This document shows, one piece after another, positions 35,452 to 44,369 of a stretch of DNA of 64,000 nucleotides (its first letter is position 1; the number at the start of each line of letters is the position of its first letter). This stretch comes from Leptolyngbya sp. NIES-2104 (lineage in GTDB: Bacteria > Cyanobacteriota > Cyanobacteriia > Leptolyngbyales > Leptolyngbyaceae): assembly GCF_001485215.1 (NCBI RefSeq), contig NZ_BBWW01000001.1, positions 248,001-312,000 of the forward strand. The letters are read 5' to 3'. A program made the translations under genes and the position numbers. The notes under the pieces were generated by a model. The model was not told where the DNA came from. It saw only the letters and a list, made by a program, of their open reading frames with translations, and ran no database searches.

Positions 35452-36891
35452 ATGGATCGAACGAGGTTAGCAGTGGATTTAGCACCGATTACACCTTCAC
35501 AAATTATTGAGTCTCCAGAGCCAATTACCGGAAGCGAACCTGTATTTTCGCTCTCCACGCCACCGGAATCGAGATTTTCTAAGGCTGAGATTCGATCGAG
35601 TCTCCGCGCTTCGACCTTAGACGGAATTTTCGCCACCGTATTCTCAAATATCGCGGGCGGCGTTCTATTGAGCAATTTTTTGGTTGAACTCGGTGCAACT
35701 CCGGTGGAAATTGGCTTATCGGCATCGATTCCGATGATGGCAAATTTGCTGCAACCGTTAGGGGCAATTGTTGGCGATCGCACTTCGAGCCGTCACAATT
35801 ACTGTTTGGCAATCTATACCCCGTCGCGCCTCATTTGGTTGTTTCTGCTCATTGGGCTAGCTGGCTATCGCTGGGGAAATATTACAAATCATGCAATGGT
35901 GGTTTGGACTTTAGCGATCGTTTGTGTGACTCATTTTCTCGGAGCGCTTGGCAGTGCATCCTGGTTGTCTTGGCTGGCGGCATTAGTGCCAAAGCGCTTA
36001 CGAGGTAGATACTTCAGCATTCGGAACAGTGCAGCGAATCTAACCTGTTTGATCTGTGTGCCGTTAGCAGGATTTGCGGTGTCGCGGTATGACGGAGGCT
36101 CGATCGAAGGTTACGGACTGGTTTTATTGTTCGGTATTGTAATGGGATTGCTCAGTCTCGGATTTCAGTGGTTTATGGCTGATGTGAATCCCCAAGAACA
36201 GCAGCAAGCTTTACCGCCCACTGAGACCGTTCCGCTAGTTGAGGTTCTAAAGGATGCAAATTTTGTCCGATTTCTGATTTATTTCAGTATCTGGATGTTT
36301 GCGGTGAATCTAAGTGCTCCGTTTTTTAACCTTTATCTGCTTGATAACTTAGGATTAGACGTAAGTTGGGTGACGATTTATAGCAGTCTCACTTCAGCGG
36401 CAAACTTACTGATGCTGATTGTCTGGGGCAAACTTGCCGATCGAGTAGGCAATCGATTTTTGCTTCTCACAGTTGGCGCTTTAGTTGCAATTACTCCGAT
36501 TCTCTGGCTTGGAACCGGAACAGATACCTTATCGATTTGGCTATGGTTGCCGTTGCTGCACATGTTAGCGGGTGGAACTTGGGCAGCGATCGATCTTTGC
36601 AACAACAATATCCAGCTTGGAATTGCTCCGATGCGAAATCAATCGACCTATTTCGCGATCGCGGCTGCGGTTGCTGGTGTGAGCGGTGCATTAGGAACAA
36701 CCGCAGGCGGATTTCTCGCGCAGTTAGTTCAATATGGCGGATTGCCTGGACTATTCGCGCTGTCTACGGTGGTGCGGTTTGTGGCACTCATTCCGCTGAT
36801 TTGGGTGCACGAAGAAGGAGGTCGATCGGTTAGAAAAATTTTCTCATCATTCTTTGGTTCAAAAACAGATTTGCAACTGTCTAATGATTAG
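35452..36891 (+). CDS. MFS transporter
   Basis: Major facilitator superfamily membrane carrier of about 479 residues. I start at the ATG at 35452 (MDRTRLAVDLAP). There is a hydrophilic N-terminal region of about 45 residues, then twelve membrane segments split into two halves by a loop with QEQQQALPPTETVP. The loop-2 motif is changed to LVPKRLRGRYFSIRNSAANL, as in a cyanobacterial/actinobacterial MFS subgroup. The substrate is unknown. Its stop overlaps the thiL stop on the other strand by 11 bases. Confidence 0.9.
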   Translation: MDRTRLAVDLAPITPSQIIESPEPITGSEPVFSLSTPPESRFSKAEIRSSLRASTLDGIFATVFSNIAGGVLLSNFLVELGATPVEIGLSASIPMMANLLQPLGAIVGDRTSSRHNYCLAIYTPSRLIWLFLLIGLAGYRWGNITNHAMVVWTLAIVCVTHFLGALGSASWLSWLAALVPKRLRGRYFSIRNSAANLTCLICVPLAGFAVSRYDGGSIEGYGLVLLFGIVMGLLSLGFQWFMADVNPQEQQQALPPTETVPLVEVLKDANFVRFLIYFSIWMFAVNLSAPFFNLYLLDNLGLDVSWVTIYSSLTSAANLLMLIVWGKLADRVGNRFLLLTVGALVAITPILWLGTGTDTLSIWLWLPLLHMLAGGTWAAIDLCNNNIQLGIAPMRNQSTYFAIAAAVAGVSGALGTTAGGFLAQLVQYGGLPGLFALSTVVRFVALIPLIWVHEEGGRSVRKIFSSFFGSKTDLQLSND

Positions 36892-37846
36892 AGAAGTGTT
36901 GAAAGCCTCGATCGAGGCTTAACGGGCGAGATTCAAATTCGCCTGAAGAATCAATCAACTGCACCATTGGATCAGCAGTAATTTTTCCGACGATCGCTGC
37001 TCCTTTCACCTGTTTAATCCAGTGTTGCGCTTGTTCAAACGGTAAACATAAAACCAGTTCTAAATCTTCGCCGCCGTAAAGTGCCCATTCCATTACTTGC
37101 TCTGTCGAAACCCACTGTTTTAGTGCTGGATCGATCGGAATTAATGCTCGATCAAGCTTCGCCCCGACTCCACTCATTCGGCAAATTTGCAAGACTGCAT
37201 CTGCTAGTCCATCACTGCTATCCATTCCAGAAACACGAGTCGAAATCTCAGGTAGATCAAATCGTGGAATCGGATACTGATGAGCACGAATCAAAGACGC
37301 TCTTTCCAGTGCAGTGTCATTGTTCAAAAGCATTTCTAACCCTGCACGAGATGAGCCATGATATCCAGTGACGAAAATTGCATCACCGGGTTGAGCCGTC
37401 GATCGCTTAATGACTCGCTGTGGATCAACTTGACCCAATGCCGTAATTGCTAACGTCATCACAGGCGATCGACAAATATCACCACCCACGATCGCACCCC
37501 CATATTGAGCTAAACAATCAGACATTCCCTGATAAAGTCGCTCGACCCATTCGACAGGCGTTGTTTTCGGTAAGCCTAATCCAACAGTAATTCCAAGCGG
37601 TGAGGCTCCCATTGCTGCGAGATCAGAGAGATTTGCAGCGATCGCTCTCCAGCCTGCGGATTCTGGGGGAGTCGTACGATCGCTAAAATGCACTCCATCG
37701 ATTAGGACATCTGAAGTAATGACGATCGATTTTCCGGGTTCGGTCGGTAAAACGGCGGCATCATCTCCCACAATTGTGCTAGGACAAAATGCTTGAACTC
37801 GCTTTAGTAAGCCTTGTTCGCCAATATCTTGAACAGTAAGAGACAT
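36881..37846 (-). CDS. thiL: Thiamine-monophosphate kinase
   Basis: Makes the active cofactor thiamine diphosphate from thiamine phosphate and ATP. The protein starts at MSLTVQDIGEQGLL (three residues upstream are unlikely), about 321 residues. ThiL landmarks are GDDAAVLPTEPGKSIVITSD, HFSDRTTPPESAGWRAIAAN and SGMDSSDGLADAVLQICRM. No other thi genes are nearby. It overlaps the end of the MFS gene, so the two transcripts interfere unless termination is tight. Confidence 0.94.
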   Translation of the reverse strand: MSLTVQDIGEQGLLKRVQAFCPSTIVGDDAAVLPTEPGKSIVITSDVLIDGVHFSDRTTPPESAGWRAIAANLSDLAAMGASPLGITVGLGLPKTTPVEWVERLYQGMSDCLAQYGGAIVGGDICRSPVMTLAITALGQVDPQRVIKRSTAQPGDAIFVTGYHGSSRAGLEMLLNNDTALERASLIRAHQYPIPRFDLPEISTRVSGMDSSDGLADAVLQICRMSGVGAKLDRALIPIDPALKQWVSTEQVMEWALYGGEDLELVLCLPFEQAQHWIKQVKGAAIVGKITADPMVQLIDSSGEFESRPLSLDRGFQHFSNH

Positions 37847-37945
37847 AAATACCAACTGATTCTGTCGGTTTGATTACTTTAGCAATAGATTTTGTTTTCT
37901 AAATCCTCAGCTTTATAATGCAAGAGAATTTGCTTATTTTTACAG

Positions 37946-38317
37946 ATGCACGTTATTGATTACAATCAGCCTAAATTAATTAAAACCGAAGAAGCAAATG
38001 AGCAAGCATTAGCGATCGTAGAAGACTTGATGCACCGCCCTAATCGCACCTCTGAAGAAGGCGAGTTGCTGGAACTCTGAGTTGCTCTGGTTGAAAAGTT
38101 TGAACAAGAGCATTATTCACCAGGAACTACTTCAACACCTCAGTCGATGCTACTTTTCTTGATGGAACAACAAGACATCACGGAATCTGATCTAATCGAA
38201 ATTTTTGGATCTGAAAAAGTTGTCACTGATGTACTGAACGATCGCTGTGAAACCAACCGAACTCAAATGAAAGCACTGGGTCAGTTTTTTAATGTTGATC
38301 CGAGCGTATTTCTTTAA
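37946..38317 (+). pseudogene. HigA-type antitoxin gene with in-frame stop
   Basis: A frame of 124 codons (MHVIDYNQPKLIKTEEANEQ) is interrupted by an in-frame TGA at 38078-38080 and then continues as VALVEKFEQEHYSPGTTSTP, reaching a natural stop at 38317. The second half carries the HTH-like text of HigA antitoxins (SMLLFLMEQQDITESDLIEI and QMKALGQFFNVDPSVFL). No HigB-type toxin partner is seen on either side. The first stop comes at codon 45, before the DNA-binding part, so the product should be lost unless re-initiation occurs. A solitary antitoxin that decayed is the simplest reading. Confidence 0.8.
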
Positions 38318-38325
38318 GGATTAAA

Positions 38326-38397
38326 TGGATGACCTGGGACTCGAACCCAGAACCAGCGGATTAAGAGTCCGATGCTCTACCATTGAGCTAGTCATCC
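38326..38397 (-). tRNA. tRNA-Lys (anticodon CTT)
   Basis: 72 bases on the minus strand with acceptor stem GGATGAC / GTCATCC, D arm GCTC-AATGGTA-GAGC, anticodon loop CTCTTAA (anticodon CTT), and T arm CTGGG-TTCGAGT-CCCAG. The discriminator is A and the CCA end is not encoded. The first anticodon-stem pair is a mismatch (T-C), otherwise the cloverleaf is complete. It reads lysine AAG codons. Confidence 0.93.
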
Positions 38398-38427
38398 GAA
38401 ATTCTTTTTACATCATATCAGGATTGC

Positions 38428-39630
38428 ATGGACAAGTGGTTATCGATCGTTGGAATTGGCGAAGATCGGCTCGAAGGGGTTGCGCCGATTGGTCGATCGC
38501 TGATTAATCAGGCTGAAGTTCTGGTGGGTGGCGATCGGCATTTGGCGATGGTGCCGAACGATTCGCGCCCTAGAATTCGCTGGAGTTCGCCGATCGACGA
38601 CTCTATTCAAAAGCTGCTTACCTATCGGGGACAAGCCGTATGTGTGTTAGCCAGCGGCGATCCAATGTGTTACGGAATTGGAGTCACGTTGAGCCGTCGG
38701 ATCGCGATCGATGAAATGACGATTATTCCTGCGCTTTCTGCGTTTAGTCTCGCTTGTTCTCGTTTAGGCTGGTCGATGTCGGAAGTAGAAACGCTCAGTC
38801 TGTGTGGACGTGATCCAGCTTTGCTGAATGCTGTTCTATATCCGAATGCAAAAATTTTAGTGCTGAGTGCCGATCGACAAACGCCTGCAAAGGTCGCTCA
38901 GATGTTATGCAATCGCGGTTTAGCGAATAGTTCAATCCTTGTCTTAGAGCATTTAGGCGGAACAAAAGAACGCATTCTGTCAGGAACAGCAGGCGATTGG
39001 AATCATACAAATATTGCAGATTTGAATACGATCGCGATTATTTGCTCTTCTGCATTGCTCCCTTCTCGTAGTCCCGGCATTCCCGATTTTATCTATCAGC
39101 ATGACGGACAGTTAACTAAGCGAGAAGTTCGAGCCGTTACGCTTTCTACACTTGCTCCACAGCCGGGACAATTACTTTGGGATGTTGGGGCGGGATGTGG
39201 ATCAATTGCGATCGAATGGATGCGATCGGATCGAAGATGTCATGCGGTCGCGATCGAATCGAATGTCGATCGACTGAAATTAATCGCTCAGAATGCAAAC
39301 ATGTTAGGGGTTCCGAATCTTAGGATTGTGGCTGGAAAAGCACCGATCGCGCTTCAAGATTTGCCTCAGCCCGATACGATCTTTATTGGCGGTGGGTTGA
39401 CGGTGCCGGATGTGGTTGACACCTGTTGGCGATCGCTCTGTGCTGGAGGTCGATTAGTCGCAAATGCAGTTACAGTCGAAACTGAAGCGCAATTGTTTCA
39501 TTGGCACAGTCAATTAGGTGGAGAACTGACGAGAATTGCAGTTCAAAGAGCGGAACCTGTTGGAAAATTCTTAGGTTGGAAAGCAATGGCACCGATTACT
39601 CAATGGTGCGTGATTAAAGATGTTGATTAA
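38428..39630 (+). CDS. cobL: Precorrin-6Y C5,15-methyltransferase (decarboxylating), CbiE-CbiT fusion
   Basis: Cobalamin (B12) corrin-ring enzyme, 400 residues with two fused methyltransferase domains. The N-terminal CbiE part has WLSIVGIGEDRLEGVAP and VCVLASGDPMCYGIG; the C-terminal CbiT part has the SAM motif LLWDVGAGCGSIAIEWMRSD and TIFIGGGLTVPDVV. The two domains methylate C5 and C15 and remove the C12 acetate carboxyl. It overlaps cobK tail to tail by 17 bases; both act in the same part of the pathway. Confidence 0.94.
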   Translation: MDKWLSIVGIGEDRLEGVAPIGRSLINQAEVLVGGDRHLAMVPNDSRPRIRWSSPIDDSIQKLLTYRGQAVCVLASGDPMCYGIGVTLSRRIAIDEMTIIPALSAFSLACSRLGWSMSEVETLSLCGRDPALLNAVLYPNAKILVLSADRQTPAKVAQMLCNRGLANSSILVLEHLGGTKERILSGTAGDWNHTNIADLNTIAIICSSALLPSRSPGIPDFIYQHDGQLTKREVRAVTLSTLAPQPGQLLWDVGAGCGSIAIEWMRSDRRCHAVAIESNVDRLKLIAQNANMLGVPNLRIVAGKAPIALQDLPQPDTIFIGGGLTVPDVVDTCWRSLCAGGRLVANAVTVETEAQLFHWHSQLGGELTRIAVQRAEPVGKFLGWKAMAPITQWCVIKDVD

Positions 39631-40354
39631 TCCATAGCAACGCTAATTCAACATCAGAAACAGTTTTTCCATCAGGCATTGGTGGACGTTGTACCATGAC
39701 GACAGGTAAATTTAATTCTCGTGCTGCAATTAACTTAGAAACAGTTGCATCGCCGCCGCTGTTTTTACTGACGATCGCTTGAATCTGATAGTGCTGCATC
39801 CAAGCGCGTTCTTGCTCAACCGAAAATGGGGCACGCGCTAACAAAACTTCTCCAGGTGGAATCACGGTTTTAGGCGGATCAATCATTCGCATCAAAAACC
39901 ATAAATCTGTAAGATGCGCGAATGTCGAAAGCTCTTGTCGTCCGATCGTTAAAAAAATTCGCTGTGCTAAATTTGGTAAAATTGCTGCTGCTGCTTCGTT
40001 ACTTTCAACTTCGATCCAGTGCGGTTCTGATTCCCAAGCAGGACGCACGATCGACAATCGCGGAATCGAAACGCGATCGACTGCCGTTGCTGCATTCCAC
40101 GAAATTTGAGCCGCAAACGGATGAGTCGCATCAATCAATAAATCAATCTGCTGGTCTTGAAGATAGTGCACTAATCCTTCTACGCCACCAAACCCACCAC
40201 TCCGAACTGTTCCAGTGGGATTAATTGGCTGTTGAGTACGACCCGCTAACGAAGAAATCACTTCTAAGCTTGGAATCTTTGCGGCTTGTGTCGCTAACTG
40301 GGTTGCTTCGGTTGTACCCCCTAGAATCAGCAAACGTTTTTTCACGATCAACAA
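39614..40354 (-). CDS. cobK: Precorrin-6A reductase
   Basis: NADPH-dependent reductase that makes precorrin-6B (or cobalt-precorrin-6B), the step just before the CbiE-CbiT enzyme. 246 residues with LLILGGTTEATQLATQ at the N-terminus, the family motif LIDATHPFAAQISWNA and SKNSGGDATVSKLIAARELN. It is encoded opposite to the CbiE-CbiT gene, and the two stops overlap by 17 bases. It is divergent from bioA. Confidence 0.93.
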   Translation of the reverse strand: MLIVKKRLLILGGTTEATQLATQAAKIPSLEVISSLAGRTQQPINPTGTVRSGGFGGVEGLVHYLQDQQIDLLIDATHPFAAQISWNAATAVDRVSIPRLSIVRPAWESEPHWIEVESNEAAAAILPNLAQRIFLTIGRQELSTFAHLTDLWFLMRMIDPPKTVIPPGEVLLARAPFSVEQERAWMQHYQIQAIVSKNSGGDATVSKLIAARELNLPVVMVQRPPMPDGKTVSDVELALLWINQHL

Positions 40355-40413
40355 TCCAAACTACCATCGATACTATATGAGACAATAGACAACGCTGCAA
40401 TCTCGATCGAACC

Positions 40414-41688
40414 ATGAACTCTCCAATCTGGCGACCTTTTACACAGATGAAAACGACACCAGAGCCGCTAAAAGTGAAGCGCGGTGAAGGAGTTTGGCTA
40501 GAACTCGAAGACGATCGACGAATTCTGGATTGTATTTCAAGCTGGTGGGTCACGATTCACGGTCATGCACATCCCGCACTTGCAGAAGCACTGTATCAAC
40601 AAGCACTACAATTAGAGCATGTCATCTTTGCTGGATTTACACATGATCCGGCTGAACAATTAGCACAGAAGTTACTCGCTCAATTGCCATCTGAACTAAC
40701 AAAAGTGTTCTTCTCTGACAATGGTTCGACAGCGATCGAAGTCGCACTAAAAATGGCATATCAATACTGGCGCAACCTCGGAGAAGATCGCACTCGATTT
40801 ATTACCTTTGAAGGTGGATATCATGGCGATACGATCGGTGCAATGTCGATCGGTGCGGGTTCTACATGGTGGCAAAAATTCCGCGATTTAATGTTTGAGA
40901 CCGCGTTAGTTCCCTTTCCTGAAACTTATGAGGGAGATGCAGACATCGATCGTAAAGAAAGCGAAGTGTTAGACGCGATCGCACAATTACTTCAACAGCA
41001 AAACATCATTGGGATCTTCATCGAACCTTTGATTCAAGGTGCAGGCGGAATGCGAATGTGCCGCCCTCAATTCTTGCAAAACCTTAGAACATTAGCGGAT
41101 CAATTCAATGTTTTACTGATTTACGATGAAGTAATGACCGGATTTGGACGAACTGGAGAATTGTTTGCTTGTCTGAAATCGGCTGCAACTCCAGACATTA
41201 TCTGCTTATCCAAAGGGCTATCTGGTGGATGTCTACCGCTGTCTGTGACGATCGCAACCGAAGCAATCTATCAAGCCTTTTATCAAGACGATCCAACGCA
41301 AGCGTTTTATCATGGACATTCCTATACCGGAAACCCATTAGCTTGTGCGACCGGAGTGGTTTCGCTCGATTTACTCACAGAAAATCCTCAAGCCTATCAG
41401 CGATTAGAAGCCTTGCACTGGAAATTTCTCGATCGCTATCTCTTAGATCATTCCCGCCTCAAACACTTCCGAGTTTGCGGCACGATCGCAGCAATGGAAG
41501 TGAGAACCGATGAAGAATCCGGTTACTTTAACGCGATTTCCCCACGCTTACGATCGCAGTTTCTTGAGGCTGGATTTCTCTTGCGTCCGCTCGGAGATAC
41601 GCTCTACATTATGCCGCCTTACTGCATTACAGAAGCAGAATTAGAGTCAATTTATGCGGTCATCGATCGCACTTTAAACTCGCTCTAA
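40414..41688 (+). CDS. bioA: Adenosylmethionine-8-amino-7-oxononanoate aminotransferase
   Basis: Biotin pathway PLP enzyme that makes 7,8-diaminopelargonate using S-adenosylmethionine as amino donor. Landmarks in 424 residues: IWRPFTQMKTTPEPLKV, SSWWVTIHGHAHP, FSDNGSTAIEVALKMAYQYW, YDEVMTGFGRTGELFA and the PLP lysine in CLSKGLSGGCLPLSV. No other bio genes are in the window. The start follows a 59-base gap from the divergent cobK. Confidence 0.95.
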   Translation: MNSPIWRPFTQMKTTPEPLKVKRGEGVWLELEDDRRILDCISSWWVTIHGHAHPALAEALYQQALQLEHVIFAGFTHDPAEQLAQKLLAQLPSELTKVFFSDNGSTAIEVALKMAYQYWRNLGEDRTRFITFEGGYHGDTIGAMSIGAGSTWWQKFRDLMFETALVPFPETYEGDADIDRKESEVLDAIAQLLQQQNIIGIFIEPLIQGAGGMRMCRPQFLQNLRTLADQFNVLLIYDEVMTGFGRTGELFACLKSAATPDIICLSKGLSGGCLPLSVTIATEAIYQAFYQDDPTQAFYHGHSYTGNPLACATGVVSLDLLTENPQAYQRLEALHWKFLDRYLLDHSRLKHFRVCGTIAAMEVRTDEESGYFNAISPRLRSQFLEAGFLLRPLGDTLYIMPPYCITEAELESIYAVIDRTLNSL

Positions 41689-41809
41689 AATTCACAGTTC
41701 CTTTATCAAACTCCTCCGGAGGAATAAAAGCGCTACTGAATATTAATGTATCAAATATAGCAAGGTAGCTGATACAAACTACTGAGCAGTCTACCAATAG
41801 AAACCTCCG

Positions 41810-42355
41810 ATGAACAAGCTCGATGATGTTGCGTTGATTCAAAAATTTGTTGAAGGCGAACTTTCGTTTTTAGCAAATCAGAACCTCCGGATTGAACCTG
41901 CATTCAACACAGCCCAACTTTTAGCCAAAAAGGGTGAACTGGTTGCGACTGCCAAACTGGTTGGGCGAATTCGAGCCGTCTTAGTTCGGCAATCTTCGAC
42001 TTATCAAGAGCTTGTCAATCGCGTGCTCGTCTCACAGCAGTATATGCCGACGGGAATCAGCGATCGTGGTTTAGTCCAATACGAACACTGTCCGATTCCT
42101 TCAGGCTACGAAGCCAACTACACCGAAGTTCGACAACTCTGGAAATCTTGGCGCAGTCACTACAGCCGTCATGCGAACGCACCTTTATTGATTCGCTCTG
42201 GTGAGACTTGGATACCCGTTCGGAAAATTGAATTCGGACAAGACAGTAACTTTTTTATCCAGGTGCCCGGAGATGAAAGAATGCTGTGTGCGACTGATCG
42301 GATCATCTGGCTCAGTCCCGCAGAATCAAACATTCCTACAGTTCCTCTGGGTTGA
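41810..42355 (+). CDS. Hypothetical protein
   Basis: 181 residues, no signal peptide or membrane segment. It begins MNKLDDVALIQKFVEGELSF with a helical N-terminal half and a beta-rich C-terminal half (LLIRSGETWIPVRKIEF to ERMLCATDRIIWLS). I do not recognise a named family. It converges with the Uma2 gene, and the two coding ends overlap by 20 bases. Confidence 0.65.
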   Translation: MNKLDDVALIQKFVEGELSFLANQNLRIEPAFNTAQLLAKKGELVATAKLVGRIRAVLVRQSSTYQELVNRVLVSQQYMPTGISDRGLVQYEHCPIPSGYEANYTEVRQLWKSWRSHYSRHANAPLLIRSGETWIPVRKIEFGQDSNFFIQVPGDERMLCATDRIIWLSPAESNIPTVPLG

Positions 42356-43193
42356 TGCCCAGCGATCGTAATCGTTCCGCCAACTGTTGTGCTCTCATGC
42401 GCTCTTGCTCTAATTCTCGTTCCGCCTGTTCGGCTCGTTCCCGCTCTTGTTCGGCTCGTTCTCGTTCTAATCTTGCCTGATGACGTTCTCGCTCTGCCCG
42501 TTCTCGTTCCCGTTCTGCCCGTTCTCGCTCTAGTTCGGCACGTTCTTGAGCGGTCGGAAACCAGTTTTGGTCTGAATCATACCAGCGTAACCATTGACCC
42601 TCCGCAAGTTCATACCGCCCCTGCCAAAGCCCCAAACCGACTTGAATTTCCTCAAGCCAAAGTTTTGAATCCGGTAAAGATAGCGCTTGATACCGCATTC
42701 CTACAAGTTTGAACGCCCGAAAATTGTGGGTATAGCGATCGAATACCACGTAGTACGGAACACGCAAAATTTGTTCGTACACTTCCCATTTTGTGGGCGG
42801 CTGATTGACATCGCGTAAGGTCTGTCCTAAATCCTCCGCTTCTGTGCCTGGAGAAAGCAATTCGATCACCAAAAACGGCGAGACGCTCTCTTGCCAAATG
42901 ACATAGCTCAACCGCAGATCTTCTTGAGCGCTCGATCGCTCTACTCCCAGGACAACGAACCAATCCGGGCGCTTATACCACAACGGGCAACGCGACTCAT
43001 AGTAGAGATTGATGTCAGTCCCGATAAAAAAATCATCGGTTGGGTAAACAGGTGAACGAAAAGTTTCTCGTAATAGTTGGGGCTGGAATTCATGAAACTC
43101 GTCGGGCAAACCAGACTCCTGTGGATCTTCGCTAGGAAGATCATACATGGTGGGGAGCGGTTCTCGTGCAGGTTTGAGCGGTCTCCAGTACAT
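42336..43193 (-). CDS. Uma2 (DUF820) family protein with C-terminal coiled coil
   Basis: Residues 1-190 form a Uma2-type PD-(D/E)xK nuclease-like domain, a family that is very numerous in cyanobacteria (PDWFVVLGVERSSAQEDLR, LVIELLSPGTEAEDLG, YEQILRVPYYVVFDRY). The visible Asp, Glu and absence of Lys need checking. From about 215 the protein is a highly charged coiled coil made of ERERAER-type repeats, ending LAERLRSLGINPEEL. The repeats make low-complexity DNA at 42380-42545. The biological role of Uma2 proteins is not settled. Confidence 0.85.
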   Translation of the reverse strand: MYWRPLKPAREPLPTMYDLPSEDPQESGLPDEFHEFQPQLLRETFRSPVYPTDDFFIGTDINLYYESRCPLWYKRPDWFVVLGVERSSAQEDLRLSYVIWQESVSPFLVIELLSPGTEAEDLGQTLRDVNQPPTKWEVYEQILRVPYYVVFDRYTHNFRAFKLVGMRYQALSLPDSKLWLEEIQVGLGLWQGRYELAEGQWLRWYDSDQNWFPTAQERAELERERAERERERAERERHQARLERERAEQERERAEQAERELEQERMRAQQLAERLRSLGINPEEL

Positions 43194-43240
43194 AAAAGTG
43201 TGCTTTGATTCAGCGATGCTCTTATTGTATGAGGATTAAC

Positions 43241-44347
43241 TCAATAATAGTAATCTGCAATTTTTTCAGCCAGATCCGCCCATTGCTGATCACCCGTGAC
43301 CGATGCCCAATAAGCAAATCCTCGAATCACAGAGCGGTGCGACACTTCTTTCACAGCACCTACTCTAGTACGTTCTTGTCCAGCGGTGCGCTGATTGCCA
43401 TCACTGCTAATTTCACCAGTGGGCAAAATTCGCGATCGCTCCCAGGCTAATCCGCGATTGATCATCGCAGCCACTCGCCAAGACAAGGGATCGTTCGGAA
43501 AGTAGACTAACCAGTGCTGAGCATAAACGAGTCCAACCATCTGATAACTGCTGTCATAGCCACCTTTTTCGGGATTGACACCATCCGAACGCTGTAAGTT
43601 CAATCCTTCCCAAATTGCAACACGAGAAAAATCAATGAGGTTCCGATCTCCAGTCAGTCTCCCCGTTAATCCGAGTGCAGCTCCTACTAAATATCGTCGG
43701 TGCGTGTAAGGTTGATTTTTCGCCATACCGGTGCGCCAAATCTCAGGGCGAATCATCCAACGGGCTGCACGATGCACAAGCGGCGTATACGTTGCAATCT
43801 GATCTGCGTATTGGGCTGCTTGAGGAGATTGTTTGAGCACTAAAAGCGATCGAGCAACGGCTTGCACAAAAAATGATGCACTATGAAACCCATCTGAAGT
43901 ATCCCCAAAGCTACCATCGCTTAATTGATGATCAAAGCCCCATTGCATCATTTTAAAACCGCGATCGATTGCCGCTGGATCATTGCGAATCAAGCCACCG
44001 ACAATTAAATCTTCACAATTGCGCTGGTCTTCGATGTACCATTTTTGTGAAAGTCCTTGTTCCCAGCGAACATTTGCGCTACTTGCTCCAGTCGGTGAAC
44101 TGGGTTGAAACAGCTTCGAGGGATTGGGATAAAGATATTTTGGAATCAAGCTCTTGGATTCAAACCCTAGATCAGAGCCATTAGAGACTCGAACTAAGGC
44201 TTGATTCACGGCTTTGGTATTGTTAAAAATACGATCGAGAAATCGATTCAAAGACTGTCCCGCCACGCTGTGCTGGGTTCCGGTTAGCATGACGAGTAAT
44301 AGCATTGCTCCAGCGATCCACCCAGTTTTCGATTTGACGAATGACAT
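43241..44347 (-). CDS. Secreted alpha/alpha-toroid (six-hairpin-like) protein
   Basis: 368 residues. A signal peptide (GWIAGAMLLLVMLTGTQHSVAG) is followed by paired helices typical of alpha/alpha-toroid glycosidases and polysaccharide lyases: MQWGFDHQLSDGSFGDTSDG, VHRAARWMIRPEIW, VNPEKGGYDSSYQMVGLVYA. No family-specific catalytic pair can be assigned with certainty. It is the last gene of the minus-strand glycan cluster, 22 bases after the YbhN-type gene, so it may trim or process the exported polysaccharide. Function is inference. Confidence 0.7.
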   Translation of the reverse strand: MSFVKSKTGWIAGAMLLLVMLTGTQHSVAGQSLNRFLDRIFNNTKAVNQALVRVSNGSDLGFESKSLIPKYLYPNPSKLFQPSSPTGASSANVRWEQGLSQKWYIEDQRNCEDLIVGGLIRNDPAAIDRGFKMMQWGFDHQLSDGSFGDTSDGFHSASFFVQAVARSLLVLKQSPQAAQYADQIATYTPLVHRAARWMIRPEIWRTGMAKNQPYTHRRYLVGAALGLTGRLTGDRNLIDFSRVAIWEGLNLQRSDGVNPEKGGYDSSYQMVGLVYAQHWLVYFPNDPLSWRVAAMINRGLAWERSRILPTGEISSDGNQRTAGQERTRVGAVKEVSHRSVIRGFAYWASVTGDQQWADLAEKIADYYY

Positions 44348-44369
44348 GCTACAGATTCCCCTTTGCAGC

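Noticed and set aside
38078-38080. Selenocysteine (TGA) reading in the HigA-like gene
   Set aside because: Antitoxins are not selenoproteins and no insertion element hairpin follows the codon; a nonsense mutation is simpler.
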